A DNA stretch of 64,000 nucleotides from Collimonas humicola (GTDB taxonomy: Bacteria; Pseudomonadota; Gammaproteobacteria; Burkholderiales; Burkholderiaceae_D): assembly GCF_018304945.1 (NCBI RefSeq), contig NZ_JAGQEE010000009.1:1-64000 (forward strand), in the 5' to 3' direction. Under the pieces are notes generated by a model. That model was given only the letters and a program-made list of their open reading frames with translations. It made no database searches and was not told the DNA's origin. Made by a program: the position numbers and the translations under genes. This document shows, piece by piece, positions 22,489-30,901 of the stretch (position 1 is the stretch's first letter; the number at the start of each line of letters is the position of its first letter).

Positions 22489-23373
22489 ATGGCGAATTTG
22501 AAAGAGGATTTCGATAGCCTGGTGGCAAAAACCAGTTTGTCCGACAATGTCGACCGCCGTACTTTTTTGAAGACCACGCTGGGCACCGGTTTCGCCGCGG
22601 CAGTGCTGCCGGTATGCGCGCAGACCGTGATCAAGACCGATGCCGCCGGCCTCACCGCCGGCGCCCTGGAAATCCAGATCAACGGCTTGAGCGTGCCGAT
22701 TTACCGCGCTCAGCCTGAGGGCAAGACCAATCTGCCGGTGGTGCTGGTGATCTCGGAAATTTTCGGCGTGCATGAGCACATCGCCGACATCGCGCGCCGC
22801 TTCGCCAAGCTGGGCTACCTGGCGATCGCGCCGGATCTGTTCAAGCGCCAGGGCGACCCGGCTGCCTTCGCCACCATTCCAGAGCTGTACAAGAACGTGA
22901 TTTCCAAAGTGCCGGACGACCAGGTGCTGGGCGATGTCGATGCCTGCGTGGCCTGGGCCAAGGAAAACAACGGCAATATCGACAAGCTGGCGATCACCGG
23001 CTTCTGCTGGGGCGGCCGCGTCACCTGGCTGTATGCCGCCCATAATCCCAAGGTAAAGGCCGCTGCCGCCTGGTATGGCAGCCTGGTCGGCGAAAAGAAC
23101 GAATTGATGCCGAAGCAGCCGGTGGATATCGCGCCGACCCTGAAAGTGCCGGTGCTGGGTTTGTACGGCGCCAAGGACCAGGGCATTACGCAGGATCATG
23201 TGGCGCAGATGAAGGCGGCGCTGGCCAAGGGCGGCAGCAGGTCGGAAATCGTGGTCTACCCGAATTCCGGCCACGCCTTCAATGCCGACTATCGTCCCAG
23301 CTATGTCGAGGCCGACGCCAAGGACGGCTGGAAGCGCACCCTGGCGTGGTTCAAGGAGCATGGCGTGAGCTGA
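22489..23373 (+). CDS. Tat-exported dienelactone hydrolase family protein
   Basis: A 294-residue alpha/beta hydrolase of the dienelactone hydrolase family. An N-terminal twin-arginine signal (DRRTFLK, residues 22-28, then a hydrophobic stretch ending VCAQT) predicts folded export to the periplasm. The catalytic triad is visible as Cys in GFCWGGR, Asp in GAKDQG and His in NSGHAFN. Cytosolic members cleave dienelactone; the substrate of exported forms is not known. The ATG at 22489 follows AAAGGAGAG, an excellent binding site. It follows polA by 47 bases but is functionally unrelated to it. Confidence 0.87.
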   Translation: MANLKEDFDSLVAKTSLSDNVDRRTFLKTTLGTGFAAAVLPVCAQTVIKTDAAGLTAGALEIQINGLSVPIYRAQPEGKTNLPVVLVISEIFGVHEHIADIARRFAKLGYLAIAPDLFKRQGDPAAFATIPELYKNVISKVPDDQVLGDVDACVAWAKENNGNIDKLAITGFCWGGRVTWLYAAHNPKVKAAAAWYGSLVGEKNELMPKQPVDIAPTLKVPVLGLYGAKDQGITQDHVAQMKAALAKGGSRSEIVVYPNSGHAFNADYRPSYVEADAKDGWKRTLAWFKEHGVS

Positions 23374-23395
23374 ACCGGGCCATGTATCTTTGCCG

Positions 23396-23427
23396 TTTGT
23401 ATCCGGATGCGGCCATCCGGATACAAA
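23396..23427 (+). terminator. Palindromic hairpin after the dienelactone hydrolase gene
   Basis: A perfect 14-bp stem (TTTGTATCCGGATG with its complement, loop CGGC) begins 22 bases after the stop. The T-tail is missing, so termination would be weak or Rho-assisted. Confidence 0.55.
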
Positions 23428-23464
23428 ATTCCCACCCCTCAAACGGGATAAATGACAGTTAAAT

Positions 23465-23493
23465 TTGCCGAAATGCAGCAGCTGTGCTTTAAT
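23465..23493 (+). promoter_or_regulatory. Sigma-70 promoter of the ZIP transporter gene
   Basis: TTGCCG (23465-23470), a 17-base spacer and TTTAAT (23488-23493) make a reasonable promoter. Transcription would start near 23500, inside the palindrome that follows. Confidence 0.6.
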
Positions 23494-23494
23494 T

Positions 23495-23509
23495 TGCAAC
23501 ATTGTTGCA
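23495..23509 (+). promoter_or_regulatory. Palindromic operator, 7-1-7 (Fur/Zur-type shape)
   Basis: TGCAACA-T-TGTTGCA is a perfect 15-base inverted repeat right after the -10 box and over the expected start site. The 7-1-7 shape resembles boxes of Fur-family metalloregulators such as Zur, and the gene behind it is a ZIP metal importer. The regulator identity is inferred. Confidence 0.5.
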
Positions 23510-23536
23510 TTTAACGTTTGTTAGCTGGGGCCAAAA

Positions 23537-24319
23537 ATTAATTCCACTCTCGTTTCAATTCTCCTGGCGACTACTATCGCCGGCGTTTTCAGCATTACTG
23601 CCGCTGCCATTTTTTCCTTCGCGCTGCTGTCCAAGATGGTCGAGCGCATGGTCAGCCTGTCAGTCGGCATCATGCTGGCCACGTCCTTGCTGCACGCGCT
23701 GCCGGAAGCTTTCGAATCGCAGGCCGACAGCCATACGCTGTTCGCCGTCCTGCTGGGCGGCTTGCTGGCCTTTTTCGTCCTGGAAAAATTTGCCATCCTG
23801 CGTCACTCGCACCATCACGAGGATGACGGTCACGGCCATCATCATGGCCATGATAAGAAAGAGGCGGGCAAGGCCGGCTGGATGATCCTGGTCGGCGACG
23901 GCTTGCACAACTTTACCGACGGCATCCTGATTGCCGCCGCCTTCCTGGCCGATCCGCACCTTGGCCTGATCACCGGCCTGGCCATCATCGTGCATGAGAT
24001 TCCGCAGGAAATCGGCGATTTCATCGTGCTGCTCAATGCCGGTTTTTCGCGCACCCGCGCCTATGTGTATAACCTGATCTGCAGCCTGATGGCGGTCCTG
24101 GGGGGCTTGCTCGGCTACTTCACGCTGGAGCGCGGCATGGAATGGATTCCTTACGTGCTGGTGTTTGCCTCGTCCGGATTCATCTATATCGCCGTCAGCG
24201 ACCTGATGCCGCAGATGCAGCGCCGCGCCACCTTGCGCGAAACCATTCCGCAGATCCTGCTGATCGGCGCCGGCGTCGCCATTGTCTTGTTCCTGACGCG
24301 GCACGCTCATCAGCACTAA
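23537..24319 (+). CDS. ZIP family metal (zinc) transporter
   Basis: A protein of about 260 residues with eight predicted membrane segments. It has a His-rich cytoplasmic loop (HSHHHEDDGHGHHHGHD) and the ZIP metal-site helices HNFTDGILIAAAF (TM4) and HEIPQEIGDFIVLL (TM5). The family imports Zn2+ or other divalent cations. The first ATG in frame (23636) would cut off most of TM1. The frame opens after a stop at 23522, and TM1 (STLVSILLATTIAGVFS) begins just after an ATT at 23537, so the true start is probably this ATT or another non-AUG codon such as CTG at 23525. A promoter and palindromic operator lie directly upstream. Confidence 0.8.
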   Translation: MNSTLVSILLATTIAGVFSITAAAIFSFALLSKMVERMVSLSVGIMLATSLLHALPEAFESQADSHTLFAVLLGGLLAFFVLEKFAILRHSHHHEDDGHGHHHGHDKKEAGKAGWMILVGDGLHNFTDGILIAAAFLADPHLGLITGLAIIVHEIPQEIGDFIVLLNAGFSRTRAYVYNLICSLMAVLGGLLGYFTLERGMEWIPYVLVFASSGFIYIAVSDLMPQMQRRATLRETIPQILLIGAGVAIVLFLTRHAHQH

Positions 24320-24335
24320 GGAAAGATCGGATAGA

Positions 24336-24375
24336 AAAAACGGGGGAGTGCGCAGCAGCGCAGCTCCCCCGTTTC
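24336..24375. terminator. Bidirectional terminator between ZIP gene and sulfurtransferase
   Basis: AAAACGGGGGAGTGCGC, loop AGCA, and GCGCAGCTCCCCCGTTT form a long GC stem with one bulge, with A-run and T-run on the outer sides. The two flanking genes converge on it. Confidence 0.85.
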
Positions 24376-24396
24376 GATTCCTGGGCGGCGGGTTCC

Positions 24397-25263
24397 TTAT
24401 GCGCCCCTGGCTACCGGCCGCGAGGCGTCGGCGCACCATTCGCTCCACGATCCCGGATACAGCGCGGCGCCATGCAGGCCGGCGATTTCCAGCGCCAGCA
24501 GGTTATGGCAGGCGGTCACGCCGGATCCGCACTGCATGACAGCGGTTTGCGGTTCGCTGATCAGCGCGCCGAACTCTTCGTGCAGCTGATGGCCCGGCTT
24601 GAAGCGGCCGTCGGCTTGCAGGTTGTCCTTGAAGAAGCGGTTCTTGGCGCCGGGAATATGGCCGCCGACCGGGTCGATGGTTTCATTTTCGCCGCGGAAG
24701 CGATCCGGCGCGCGCGCATCGACGATGGTGCGGCGCAGGTTGGTCAGGTTGCTCAGGATGTCATGCGCATTGACGCTGGCGGTCAGCGGCGGCTTGGCGC
24801 TGATGCTGCCGGGCGCCGGCGCCGGTTCTGCCGTCGTCAATCCTTGTCCAGCCGCCTGCCAGGCCGCCAGGCCGCCATCCAGCACCGCCACCGAGGCGTG
24901 GCCGATCGAGCGCAGCAGCCACCACAGGCGCGCGGCATACATGCCGCCCTGGGCGTCGTAGGCAACTACCTGGGTGTCGTCGCTGATGCCCCAGCGGCGC
25001 AATGTGGCGATCAGCGCATCCTGCGCCGGCAGCGGATGACGGCCCTTGAAACTGCCGTCCGCCGCCTGCTTGGCGCCGGACAGGTCTTGATCCAGGTTGG
25101 CGAAGCGTGCCCCGGCGATATGGCCGGCGTCGTAAGCGCTTCTTCCCGCCGCCGGGTCCATCAGGTCATGGCGGCAGTCGATGATGACCCAGCCCGGGTT
25201 TTGCGCATTCTGCTGCAGGTTCGCCGCAGAAATCAGCGTGGTGTAGGGATGTGCTTGAGACAT
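24397..25263 (-). CDS. sseA: Sulfurtransferase (3-mercaptopyruvate / thiosulfate type, SseA-like)
   Basis: A 288-residue protein with two rhodanese domains. The N-terminal domain is inactive (VIIDCRHDLMDPAAGRSAYDAGHIAGA). The C-terminal domain holds the active loop CGSGVTACHN, the loop type seen in 3-mercaptopyruvate sulfurtransferases. It would move sulfur from mercaptopyruvate or thiosulfate to cyanide or thiols. The DMT transporter gene ends 46 bases upstream on the same strand, so the two may share a transcript. Substrate preference cannot be fixed from sequence alone. Confidence 0.88.
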   Translation of the reverse strand: MSQAHPYTTLISAANLQQNAQNPGWVIIDCRHDLMDPAAGRSAYDAGHIAGARFANLDQDLSGAKQAADGSFKGRHPLPAQDALIATLRRWGISDDTQVVAYDAQGGMYAARLWWLLRSIGHASVAVLDGGLAAWQAAGQGLTTAEPAPAPGSISAKPPLTASVNAHDILSNLTNLRRTIVDARAPDRFRGENETIDPVGGHIPGAKNRFFKDNLQADGRFKPGHQLHEEFGALISEPQTAVMQCGSGVTACHNLLALEIAGLHGAALYPGSWSEWCADASRPVARGA

Positions 25264-25309
25264 GGCATTCCTTCTGGGTAAGTTGATCAGGACACTACAG
25301 GAAACGATT

Positions 25310-26233
25310 TCAGGCAGTGTCGTCAGCCAGCGATTTTTCTATCTGCAGCGCTGTCAGCGGACGCGCCTTTCTTTGATTATAAAACGTTGCCAGCAAACCG
25401 CCGATAAGGATGACCGTTGTCCCCAGCCAGCCGCGCCAGCCGAGCTGGTCTTGCCAGATCAGAATGCCGAGGATGCTGGAAAAGACGATGCCGGTGTATT
25501 GCAGGTTGGCGGTAAGCAACGGATTGCCGAGGCGGTAGGCGCGGGTCATCGCGATCTGGCCGATGGTCGCCGTGATGCTGAGCGCAATCAGCAAACCGAA
25601 TCCCGTCAGATTGTGGCTGTGCATGAAAGGAATGCCGCCGCCCGGCAAGCCCAGGCAGCCGGCCAGGCCGGCAAGGGCGCTGATGGCGGAAAAATAAAAC
25701 ACCACCCGGTATTCCGGCTCGCCCAGCTGGCCCAGGCGTCGCACCTGCAGGTAGGCGATGGCGGAAATCAGCCCGGAGCCGAGGGCGATCAGCGCCGCCG
25801 TGGTCTGTTCAGGCGCGAACGACGGCCGCAACAGCAGCATGACGCCGGCGAAGCTGAGCAGGATGGTGGCTGCCATGCCCCATTCAAAGCGCGCATTGCT
25901 GCGCCACCATGCCACGCCGAACAGGATGGCCGCCAGCCATATCGATGAGGTGTAGTTGAGGGTAGTGGCGGTGGCTACCGGCAGCAGGCTGAACGAATAG
26001 AACCACATGGCCAGGGAAATTACGCCGATCACGCCGCGCCGCATGTGCTCGCGCGGCAACGGGGTTTTCAGCGTGCCGCCCTTGAGGACGACCAGGGCGA
26101 CGATGAACAGCATGCCGATCACACCGCGGCTGAACAGGATTTCAGAAGTTGAGTAGTGTTCTGAAGCAAGCTTGACGCAGACCCCCATGAGGGAAAACAT
26201 GAGGCTGGCAAAGAGCATCCAGAGTGATTGCAT
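25310..26233 (-). CDS. DMT superfamily transporter (EamA domains)
   Basis: A 307-residue protein with ten hydrophobic segments arranged as two EamA repeats, the hallmark of drug/metabolite transporters. The frame is open 65 codons further upstream, but those residues are not membrane-like and overlap the Rieske gene's terminator; the ATG at 26233 starts directly at TM1 (MQSLWMLFASLMFSLMGVCVKL). The substrate is unknown; relatives export amino acids or other metabolites. It lies between the Rieske gene and sseA on the same strand. Confidence 0.85.
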   Translation of the reverse strand: MQSLWMLFASLMFSLMGVCVKLASEHYSTSEILFSRGVIGMLFIVALVVLKGGTLKTPLPREHMRRGVIGVISLAMWFYSFSLLPVATATTLNYTSSIWLAAILFGVAWWRSNARFEWGMAATILLSFAGVMLLLRPSFAPEQTTAALIALGSGLISAIAYLQVRRLGQLGEPEYRVVFYFSAISALAGLAGCLGLPGGGIPFMHSHNLTGFGLLIALSITATIGQIAMTRAYRLGNPLLTANLQYTGIVFSSILGILIWQDQLGWRGWLGTTVILIGGLLATFYNQRKARPLTALQIEKSLADDTA

Positions 26234-26302
26234 GGGAAAAATCCAGCAAGGAGCGACGTTGCAGTCATTTTGACTGATTCCGGCGCCGTTACGCGTGTCC
26301 GC

Positions 26303-26356
26303 AAAAAATAAAGGGCCGGAGCTGATCCGCTGCCAGCAGCGAACCGGCTCCGGCCC
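26303..26356 (-). terminator. Terminator of the Rieske oxygenase gene
   Basis: GGGCCGGAGC (26313-26322) pairs with GCTCCGGCCC (26347-26356), with a small inner stem CGCTG/CAGCG. On the minus strand it is followed by TTTATTTTTT. Confidence 0.85.
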
Positions 26357-26375
26357 GGATAGGATTTGGCGGGAC

Positions 26376-27479
26376 CTAGGCCAGACCGGCCTGGCTGCGG
26401 TACCACTCATGGAAATGCTGCATGCCATCCTCCATCGGCGACTGGTAAGGTCCGACTTCGCTGACGCCGCGCTCCATCAGGATGCGCCGGCCGGCATCCA
26501 TGCGCAGGGCGATTTCATCGTCCTCGACGCAGGTTTCCATATAGGCGGCGCGTTCCGCTTCGACCATTTCGCGCTCAAACAGGGCGATTTCTTCCGGATA
26601 GTAGAATTCCACCACGTTGGTGGTCTTCTGCGGGCCGCGCGGCCACAGCGTCGACACCACCAGCACATGCGGATACCACTCCACCATGATGTTCGGGTAC
26701 AGCGTCAGCCAGATCGCGCCGAACTTGGGCGCCTGGCCGTTGTTGAACTTGAGGACCTGTTCCTGCCACTTCTTGTAGGCCGGCGAACCGGATTTCGCCA
26801 GGCCGTGGTTGACGCCCACGGTCTGTACGCTGTAATCCTTGCCAAATTGCCATTCCAGGTCGTCGCAGCTGACAAAGCTGCCGAGGCCGGGATGGAAGGG
26901 CTCGACGTGGTAATCCTCCAGGTAAACCTCGATGAAGGTTTTCCAGTTGTAGTCGCATTCGTGCACTTCGACGTGATCGAACAGGTAGCCGCTGAAATCG
27001 AGATCCTTGGCCACGCCCAGCTGCGCCAGCTTTTCGCCCACGTGGAAAGCATTCTGCTCGAACAGCAGGCCGTTCCAGTTTTGCAAAGGCGTCTTGGACA
27101 GGTTCATGCAAGGCGTCTCGCCGAAATGCGGCGCGCCTATCAGTTCGCCCTTGAGATCGTAAGTCCAGCGGTGCAGCGGACAGACGATATTGCGGGCATT
27201 GCCGCGGCCGTCGAACATCTTCGCCTGGCGATGGCGGCAGACGTTGGAAATGAGCTCGACGCCCTGCGGATTGCGCACCAGCATGCGGCCCTCGTTTTCA
27301 GAAGCCAGCGTGGCGTAATCGCCGACGTTGGGCACCATCAGCTCATGGCCGACGTAGCGCGGGCCATTCTGAAAGAGTTGCTGGATTTCGCGCTTTAACA
27401 GCGCTTCGTCAAAGTAGACGTTGACCGGAAGTTGCGCATCGGAGCGCGCGAGCTTGGTAATAGAAGCCAGATCGGACAT
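26376..27479 (-). CDS. Rieske [2Fe-2S] aromatic ring-hydroxylating oxygenase, alpha-subunit type
   Basis: A 367-residue protein with a Rieske domain (Cys81-x-His83 and Cys100-x2-His103, CRHRQAK and CPLHRW) and a catalytic domain with the mononuclear iron site (EVYLEDYHVEPFHPG, His191 and His196; the acidic ligand is probably in the C-terminal VEDDEIALRMD region). It should use electrons from a reductase to hydroxylate or demethylate an unknown substrate. No reductase or beta-subunit gene is nearby. A GGAGGG site precedes the ATG. It is divergent from xseB across 234 bases that hold promoters for both directions. Confidence 0.87.
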   Translation of the reverse strand: MSDLASITKLARSDAQLPVNVYFDEALLKREIQQLFQNGPRYVGHELMVPNVGDYATLASENEGRMLVRNPQGVELISNVCRHRQAKMFDGRGNARNIVCPLHRWTYDLKGELIGAPHFGETPCMNLSKTPLQNWNGLLFEQNAFHVGEKLAQLGVAKDLDFSGYLFDHVEVHECDYNWKTFIEVYLEDYHVEPFHPGLGSFVSCDDLEWQFGKDYSVQTVGVNHGLAKSGSPAYKKWQEQVLKFNNGQAPKFGAIWLTLYPNIMVEWYPHVLVVSTLWPRGPQKTTNVVEFYYPEEIALFEREMVEAERAAYMETCVEDDEIALRMDAGRRILMERGVSEVGPYQSPMEDGMQHFHEWYRSQAGLA

Positions 27480-27713
27480 CCCTCCACCCCCAAATGTGTT
27501 GTATCAACCTAAGAGAGAAAGAATCCGCAAAAACCTGTGTTCAAATAATATGAAACGGAAATTTTGGACAGAACCAAGGATTATCCCACAAAAATGCCGG
27601 ATTTGGCGTCGTTTCAAGCATTTTATCGAGCCAAAGCTTCAAAACTGCTGTCTAAATTCAACGGCTTACAGAGGTTTGCTCTAAAATAGCGGTCTAATCA
27701 CATTACACCTACT

Positions 27714-27977
27714 ATGCCAAAGAATCCGATTTCCGCCAGCAGCCCGGCCTCGTTTGAACAAGCCATGGCCGAACTGGAGCAACTGGTAGCCCAAATGGAA
27801 GCCGGCGAATTGCCGCTGGAAGCATCGGTTGCCGCCTATAAGCGAGGATCCGAGCTGGTCAAATTTTGCGCCGCGCAACTGGAAAAGGTCGATAGCCAGG
27901 TCAAGGTGCTGGAAGGCGATATGCTCAAGCCCTTCGCCGGCGAAGCCTTGAACGATCACAGCGGAGCCGGCGAATGA
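27714..27977 (+). CDS. xseB: Exodeoxyribonuclease VII small subunit
   Basis: An 87-residue protein with the XseB core (SFEQAMAELEQLVAQMEAGELPLEASVAAYKRGSELV), which forms a coiled helical hairpin that binds several copies to XseA. The complex degrades single-stranded DNA. The stop overlaps the ispA ATG by four bases (ATGA), so the two are translationally coupled. xseA is not in the window. A TAAAAT hexamer at 27682-27687 may be its -10 box. The order xseB-ispA-dxs is widespread in proteobacteria. Confidence 0.93.
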   Translation: MPKNPISASSPASFEQAMAELEQLVAQMEAGELPLEASVAAYKRGSELVKFCAAQLEKVDSQVKVLEGDMLKPFAGEALNDHSGAGE

Positions 27978-28909
27978 CGGCAGCCGCTCAGTTAGCAGCC
28001 GCGACGCCAGCTGCAGAACAGTCGTTCGGCGAATGGATGCGCCAGGTGCAGTCCGAGATGGAGGCTGCGCTTGGTAAATTCCTGCCGTCAGAAAATCTTA
28101 TACCGGCCAGGCTGCATCAGGCCATGCGCTACGCGGTGCTGGACGGCGGCAAGCGGGTGCGGCCCTTGCTGGCATTTGCTGCCGGAGAACTATTTTCCGC
28201 GCCGGTGCCGGTTGTGCAGCGGGCGGCGGCGGCAGTCGAAATGATCCACGCCTATTCGCTGGTGCACGACGACATGCCCTGCATGGACGACGACGCCTTG
28301 CGCCGCGGCAAGCCTACCGTGCACGTGCAGTATGATGAAGCCACCGCCTTGCTGGTCGGCGACGCCTTGCAGGCGCAGGCTTTCGTGGTGCTGGCCGAGA
28401 CCGATGCCGCTGGCTTCGATGCGGCGCGGCAGATTGTCATGCTGCGTTTGCTGGCCCAGGCTTCCGGTTCGCTCGGCATGTGCGGCGGCCAGGCCATCGA
28501 CCTGGCCAGCGTCGGCCTGAGCCTGTCGCTGGCCGAGCTGGAACAGATGCATAAGCTGAAGACCGGCGCCTTGCTGCGCGCTTCGGTGTTGCTGGGCGCA
28601 TGGGGCGGCAAAGCCCTGGCGCAGGACGAGATCGATGCGCTGGAAGCGTACGGGACGGCGATCGGGCTGGCGTTCCAGGTGGTCGACGATATCCTCGACG
28701 CCACCGCCGATTCCGCCACGCTGGGCAAGACAGCGGGAAAGGACGCCGCCGACAACAAGCCGACCTACGTCTCGATTCTGGGTTTGCCGGAATCGCAGGC
28801 GCTGGCAGAAAAATTACGCAACGATGCCCACCGGGCGCTTGCGATGTTTGGGAATAAGGCACGTCGCCTGCGCGAGCTGGCGGATTTGATCGTGCAACGG
28901 AAAGCTTAG
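27974..28909 (+). CDS. ispA: Farnesyl diphosphate synthase (polyprenyl synthetase)
   Basis: A 311-residue trans-prenyltransferase that condenses IPP with DMAPP and GPP to farnesyl diphosphate, feeding quinones and undecaprenyl carriers. The first aspartate-rich motif is DDMPCMDDD (about 96-104) and the second is DDILD. GGKRVRP binds IPP. The family length is about 300; the extra N-terminal residues follow from the overlap start with xseB. It is placed between xseB and dxs, so two isoprenoid steps are co-expressed. UbiA, which uses a polyprenyl diphosphate, is encoded at 58.3 kb. Confidence 0.96.
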   Translation: MTAAAQLAAATPAAEQSFGEWMRQVQSEMEAALGKFLPSENLIPARLHQAMRYAVLDGGKRVRPLLAFAAGELFSAPVPVVQRAAAAVEMIHAYSLVHDDMPCMDDDALRRGKPTVHVQYDEATALLVGDALQAQAFVVLAETDAAGFDAARQIVMLRLLAQASGSLGMCGGQAIDLASVGLSLSLAELEQMHKLKTGALLRASVLLGAWGGKALAQDEIDALEAYGTAIGLAFQVVDDILDATADSATLGKTAGKDAADNKPTYVSILGLPESQALAEKLRNDAHRALAMFGNKARRLRELADLIVQRKA

Positions 28910-28921
28910 GGTTCAGGGCAT

Positions 28922-30793
28922 ATGGAAATACTCAACACAATCGACAGCCCGGCAGACCTGCGCAAGTTGTCGCGGGCGCAACTCAAACCGCTGGCTGACG
29001 AGCTGCGCGAATTTGTCATCGAATCGGTGTCGCAGACAGGCGGCCATCTGTCGTCCAACCTGGGCACGGTGGAATTGACGATTGCCTTGCATTATGTCTT
29101 CAATACGCCAGAGGACCGCGTGGTGTGGGACGTCGGCCATCAAACCTATCCGCACAAGATCCTCACCGGCCGGCGCGAGCGCATGAACACGCTGCGCCAG
29201 CTGAACGGCATCTCGGGTTTCCCGCGCCGCTGCGAAAGCGAGTACGACACCTTCGGCACCGCGCATTCCTCGACGTCGATTTCCGCCGCGCTGGGCATGG
29301 CGCTGGCCGCCAAGACCAAGGGCGAGACCGAGCGCCACGCGATTGCCGTGATCGGCGACGGCGCCATGACCGCCGGCATGGTGTTCGAGGCCATGAACAA
29401 CGCCGGCGTGTACGACGACATCAACATGCTGGTGATCCTCAACGACAACGACATGTCGATCTCGCCGCCGGTAGGCGCCTTGAATCGCTACCTGGCGCGC
29501 CTGATGTCGGGCCAGTTCTATGCCCAGGCCAAGAATGTCGGCAAGTCGATCCTGCCGGCGCCGATGCGGCAGCTGGCCAAGCGCTTTGAAGAACATGCCA
29601 AGGGCATGGTGGTGCCGGCCACCATGTTCGAGGAATTCGGTTTCAACTATATAGGCCCGATCGACGGCCATGACCTGGAATCGCTGATCCCGACCTTGCA
29701 GAACCTGAAGAACCTGAAGGGTCCGCAGTTCCTGCACGTAGTGACCAAGAAGGGCCAGGGTTACAAGCTGGCGGAAGCCGATCCGGTGCTGTACCACGGC
29801 CCGGGCAAGTTCAATCCGGCCGAAGGCATCAAGCCGGCTGCGGTCAGCAAGATGACCTACACCCAGGTGTTCGGCGACTGGCTGTGCGACACCGCGGCGC
29901 AAGACGACAAGCTGATCGGCATCACGCCGGCGATGTCAGGCGGCTCTGGCCTGGATACCTTCGCCAAGCGCTTTCCGCAGCGCTTCTATGACGTCGGCAT
30001 CGCCGAGCAGCATGCCGTCACTTTCGCCGCCGGCATGGCGTGCGAAGGCTTGAAGCCGGTGGTGGCGATCTATTCGACTTTCCTGCAGCGCGCCTACGAC
30101 CAGCTGATCCATGACGTCGCCCTGCAAAACCTCGACGTCACTTTCGCGCTGGACCGCTCCGGCCTGGTCGGCGCCGATGGCGCCACGCACGCCGGCAACT
30201 ACGATATGGCCTACCTGCGCTGCATTCCGAACATGGTGGTGATGGCGGCCTCCGACGAAAACGAATGCCGCCAGATGCTGACCACCGCTTATCAATACAA
30301 CGGTCCGGCCGCGGTGCGCTATCCGCGTGGCGCCGGCACCGGTGCTGCTATCGATCCGGCGCTGACGGTTCTGCCGCTGGGTAAAGGCGAGATCAAGCGC
30401 AAAGGCCATAATGTCGCGATCCTGGCCTTCGGCTCATTGCTGGCGCCTAGCGTCGCCGCCGGCGAATTGCTGGACGCCACGGTGGTCAACATGCGCTTCA
30501 TCAAGCCGCTGGACGTGGAGCTGGTGCTGGAATTGGCCAATACCCACGACGCGCTGGTCACGGTGGAAGAGGGCTGCATCATGGGCGGCGCCGGCGCCGC
30601 GGTGGCGGAGGCGCTGGCTGCTGCAGGATGCGTCAAGCCGCTCCTGAATCTGGGCTTGCCGGACCGATTTATCGATCATGGCGACGCCACCCAGCTGCTG
30701 GCGCAGTGCGGCCTGAATGCCGAAGGCATCGCCGCTTCGATACGCCAGCGCTTTGGCAAGGATCAGCCGCGCCTGGTCGTCAATCAAAACTAA
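28922..30793 (+). CDS. dxs: 1-deoxy-D-xylulose-5-phosphate synthase
   Basis: A 623-residue thiamine-diphosphate enzyme joining pyruvate and glyceraldehyde 3-phosphate to DXP, the first step of the MEP isoprenoid pathway and a precursor for ThiG. The ThDP-binding motif is [18 protein letters not shown] followed by LNDNDMSI. The conserved [12 protein letters not shown] of the pyrimidine domain and the C-terminal transketolase domain ([13 protein letters not shown]) are present. It starts 12 bases after ispA. The enzyme itself depends on thiamine made by the operon at 7.4-12 kb. Confidence 0.98.
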   Translation: MEILNTIDSPADLRKLSRAQLKPLADELREFVIESVSQTGGHLSSNLGTVELTIALHYVFNTPEDRVVWDVGHQTYPHKILTGRRERMNTLRQLNGISGFPRRCESEYDTFGTAHSSTSISAALGMALAAKTKGETERHAIAVIGDGAMTAGMVFEAMNNAGVYDDINMLVILNDNDMSISPPVGALNRYLARLMSGQFYAQAKNVGKSILPAPMRQLAKRFEEHAKGMVVPATMFEEFGFNYIGPIDGHDLESLIPTLQNLKNLKGPQFLHVVTKKGQGYKLAEADPVLYHGPGKFNPAEGIKPAAVSKMTYTQVFGDWLCDTAAQDDKLIGITPAMSGGSGLDTFAKRFPQRFYDVGIAEQHAVTFAAGMACEGLKPVVAIYSTFLQRAYDQLIHDVALQNLDVTFALDRSGLVGADGATHAGNYDMAYLRCIPNMVVMAASDENECRQMLTTAYQYNGPAAVRYPRGAGTGAAIDPALTVLPLGKGEIKRKGHNVAILAFGSLLAPSVAAGELLDATVVNMRFIKPLDVELVLELANTHDALVTVEEGCIMGGAGAAVAEALAAAGCVKPLLNLGLPDRFIDHGDATQLLAQCGLNAEGIAASIRQRFGKDQPRLVVNQN

Positions 30794-30802
30794 CAGAGCA
30801 GG

Positions 30803-30866
30803 GCGGGCATGCCATGCCCGCGCAAGGGCCGCGCAGTCCGCATCCGCGCGGGCACGCTGTGCCCGC
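30803..30866. repeat. Pair of near-identical GC hairpins between dxs and folE2
   Basis: Hairpin 1 (30803-30821) is GCGGGCAT-GCC-ATGCCCGC and hairpin 2 (30848-30866) is GCGGGCAC-GCT-GTGCCCGC. They share GCGGGCA...TGCCCGC arms and are 26 bases apart, followed by CTCTACG. No T-run follows. This looks like a REP/BIME-type intergenic repeat that could act as a weak terminator or mRNA stabiliser. Confidence 0.6.
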
Positions 30867-30901
30867 TCTACGTTCATTCGTTCATTCAAAGGTAAGCAGC
30901 T

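Noticed and set aside
23502-23885. An alternative frame at the start of the ZIP gene that could imply a frameshift
   Set aside because: It encodes an Arg/Cys/Ser-rich sequence without membrane helices, while the other frame gives a clean TM1 and continues without a break. A non-AUG start explains the data better.
24142-25281. A 379-codon plus-strand frame across the ZIP gene end, the terminator and the sulfurtransferase gene
   Set aside because: It runs through a clear bidirectional terminator and opposite a complete rhodanese gene. Its sequence is not protein-like.
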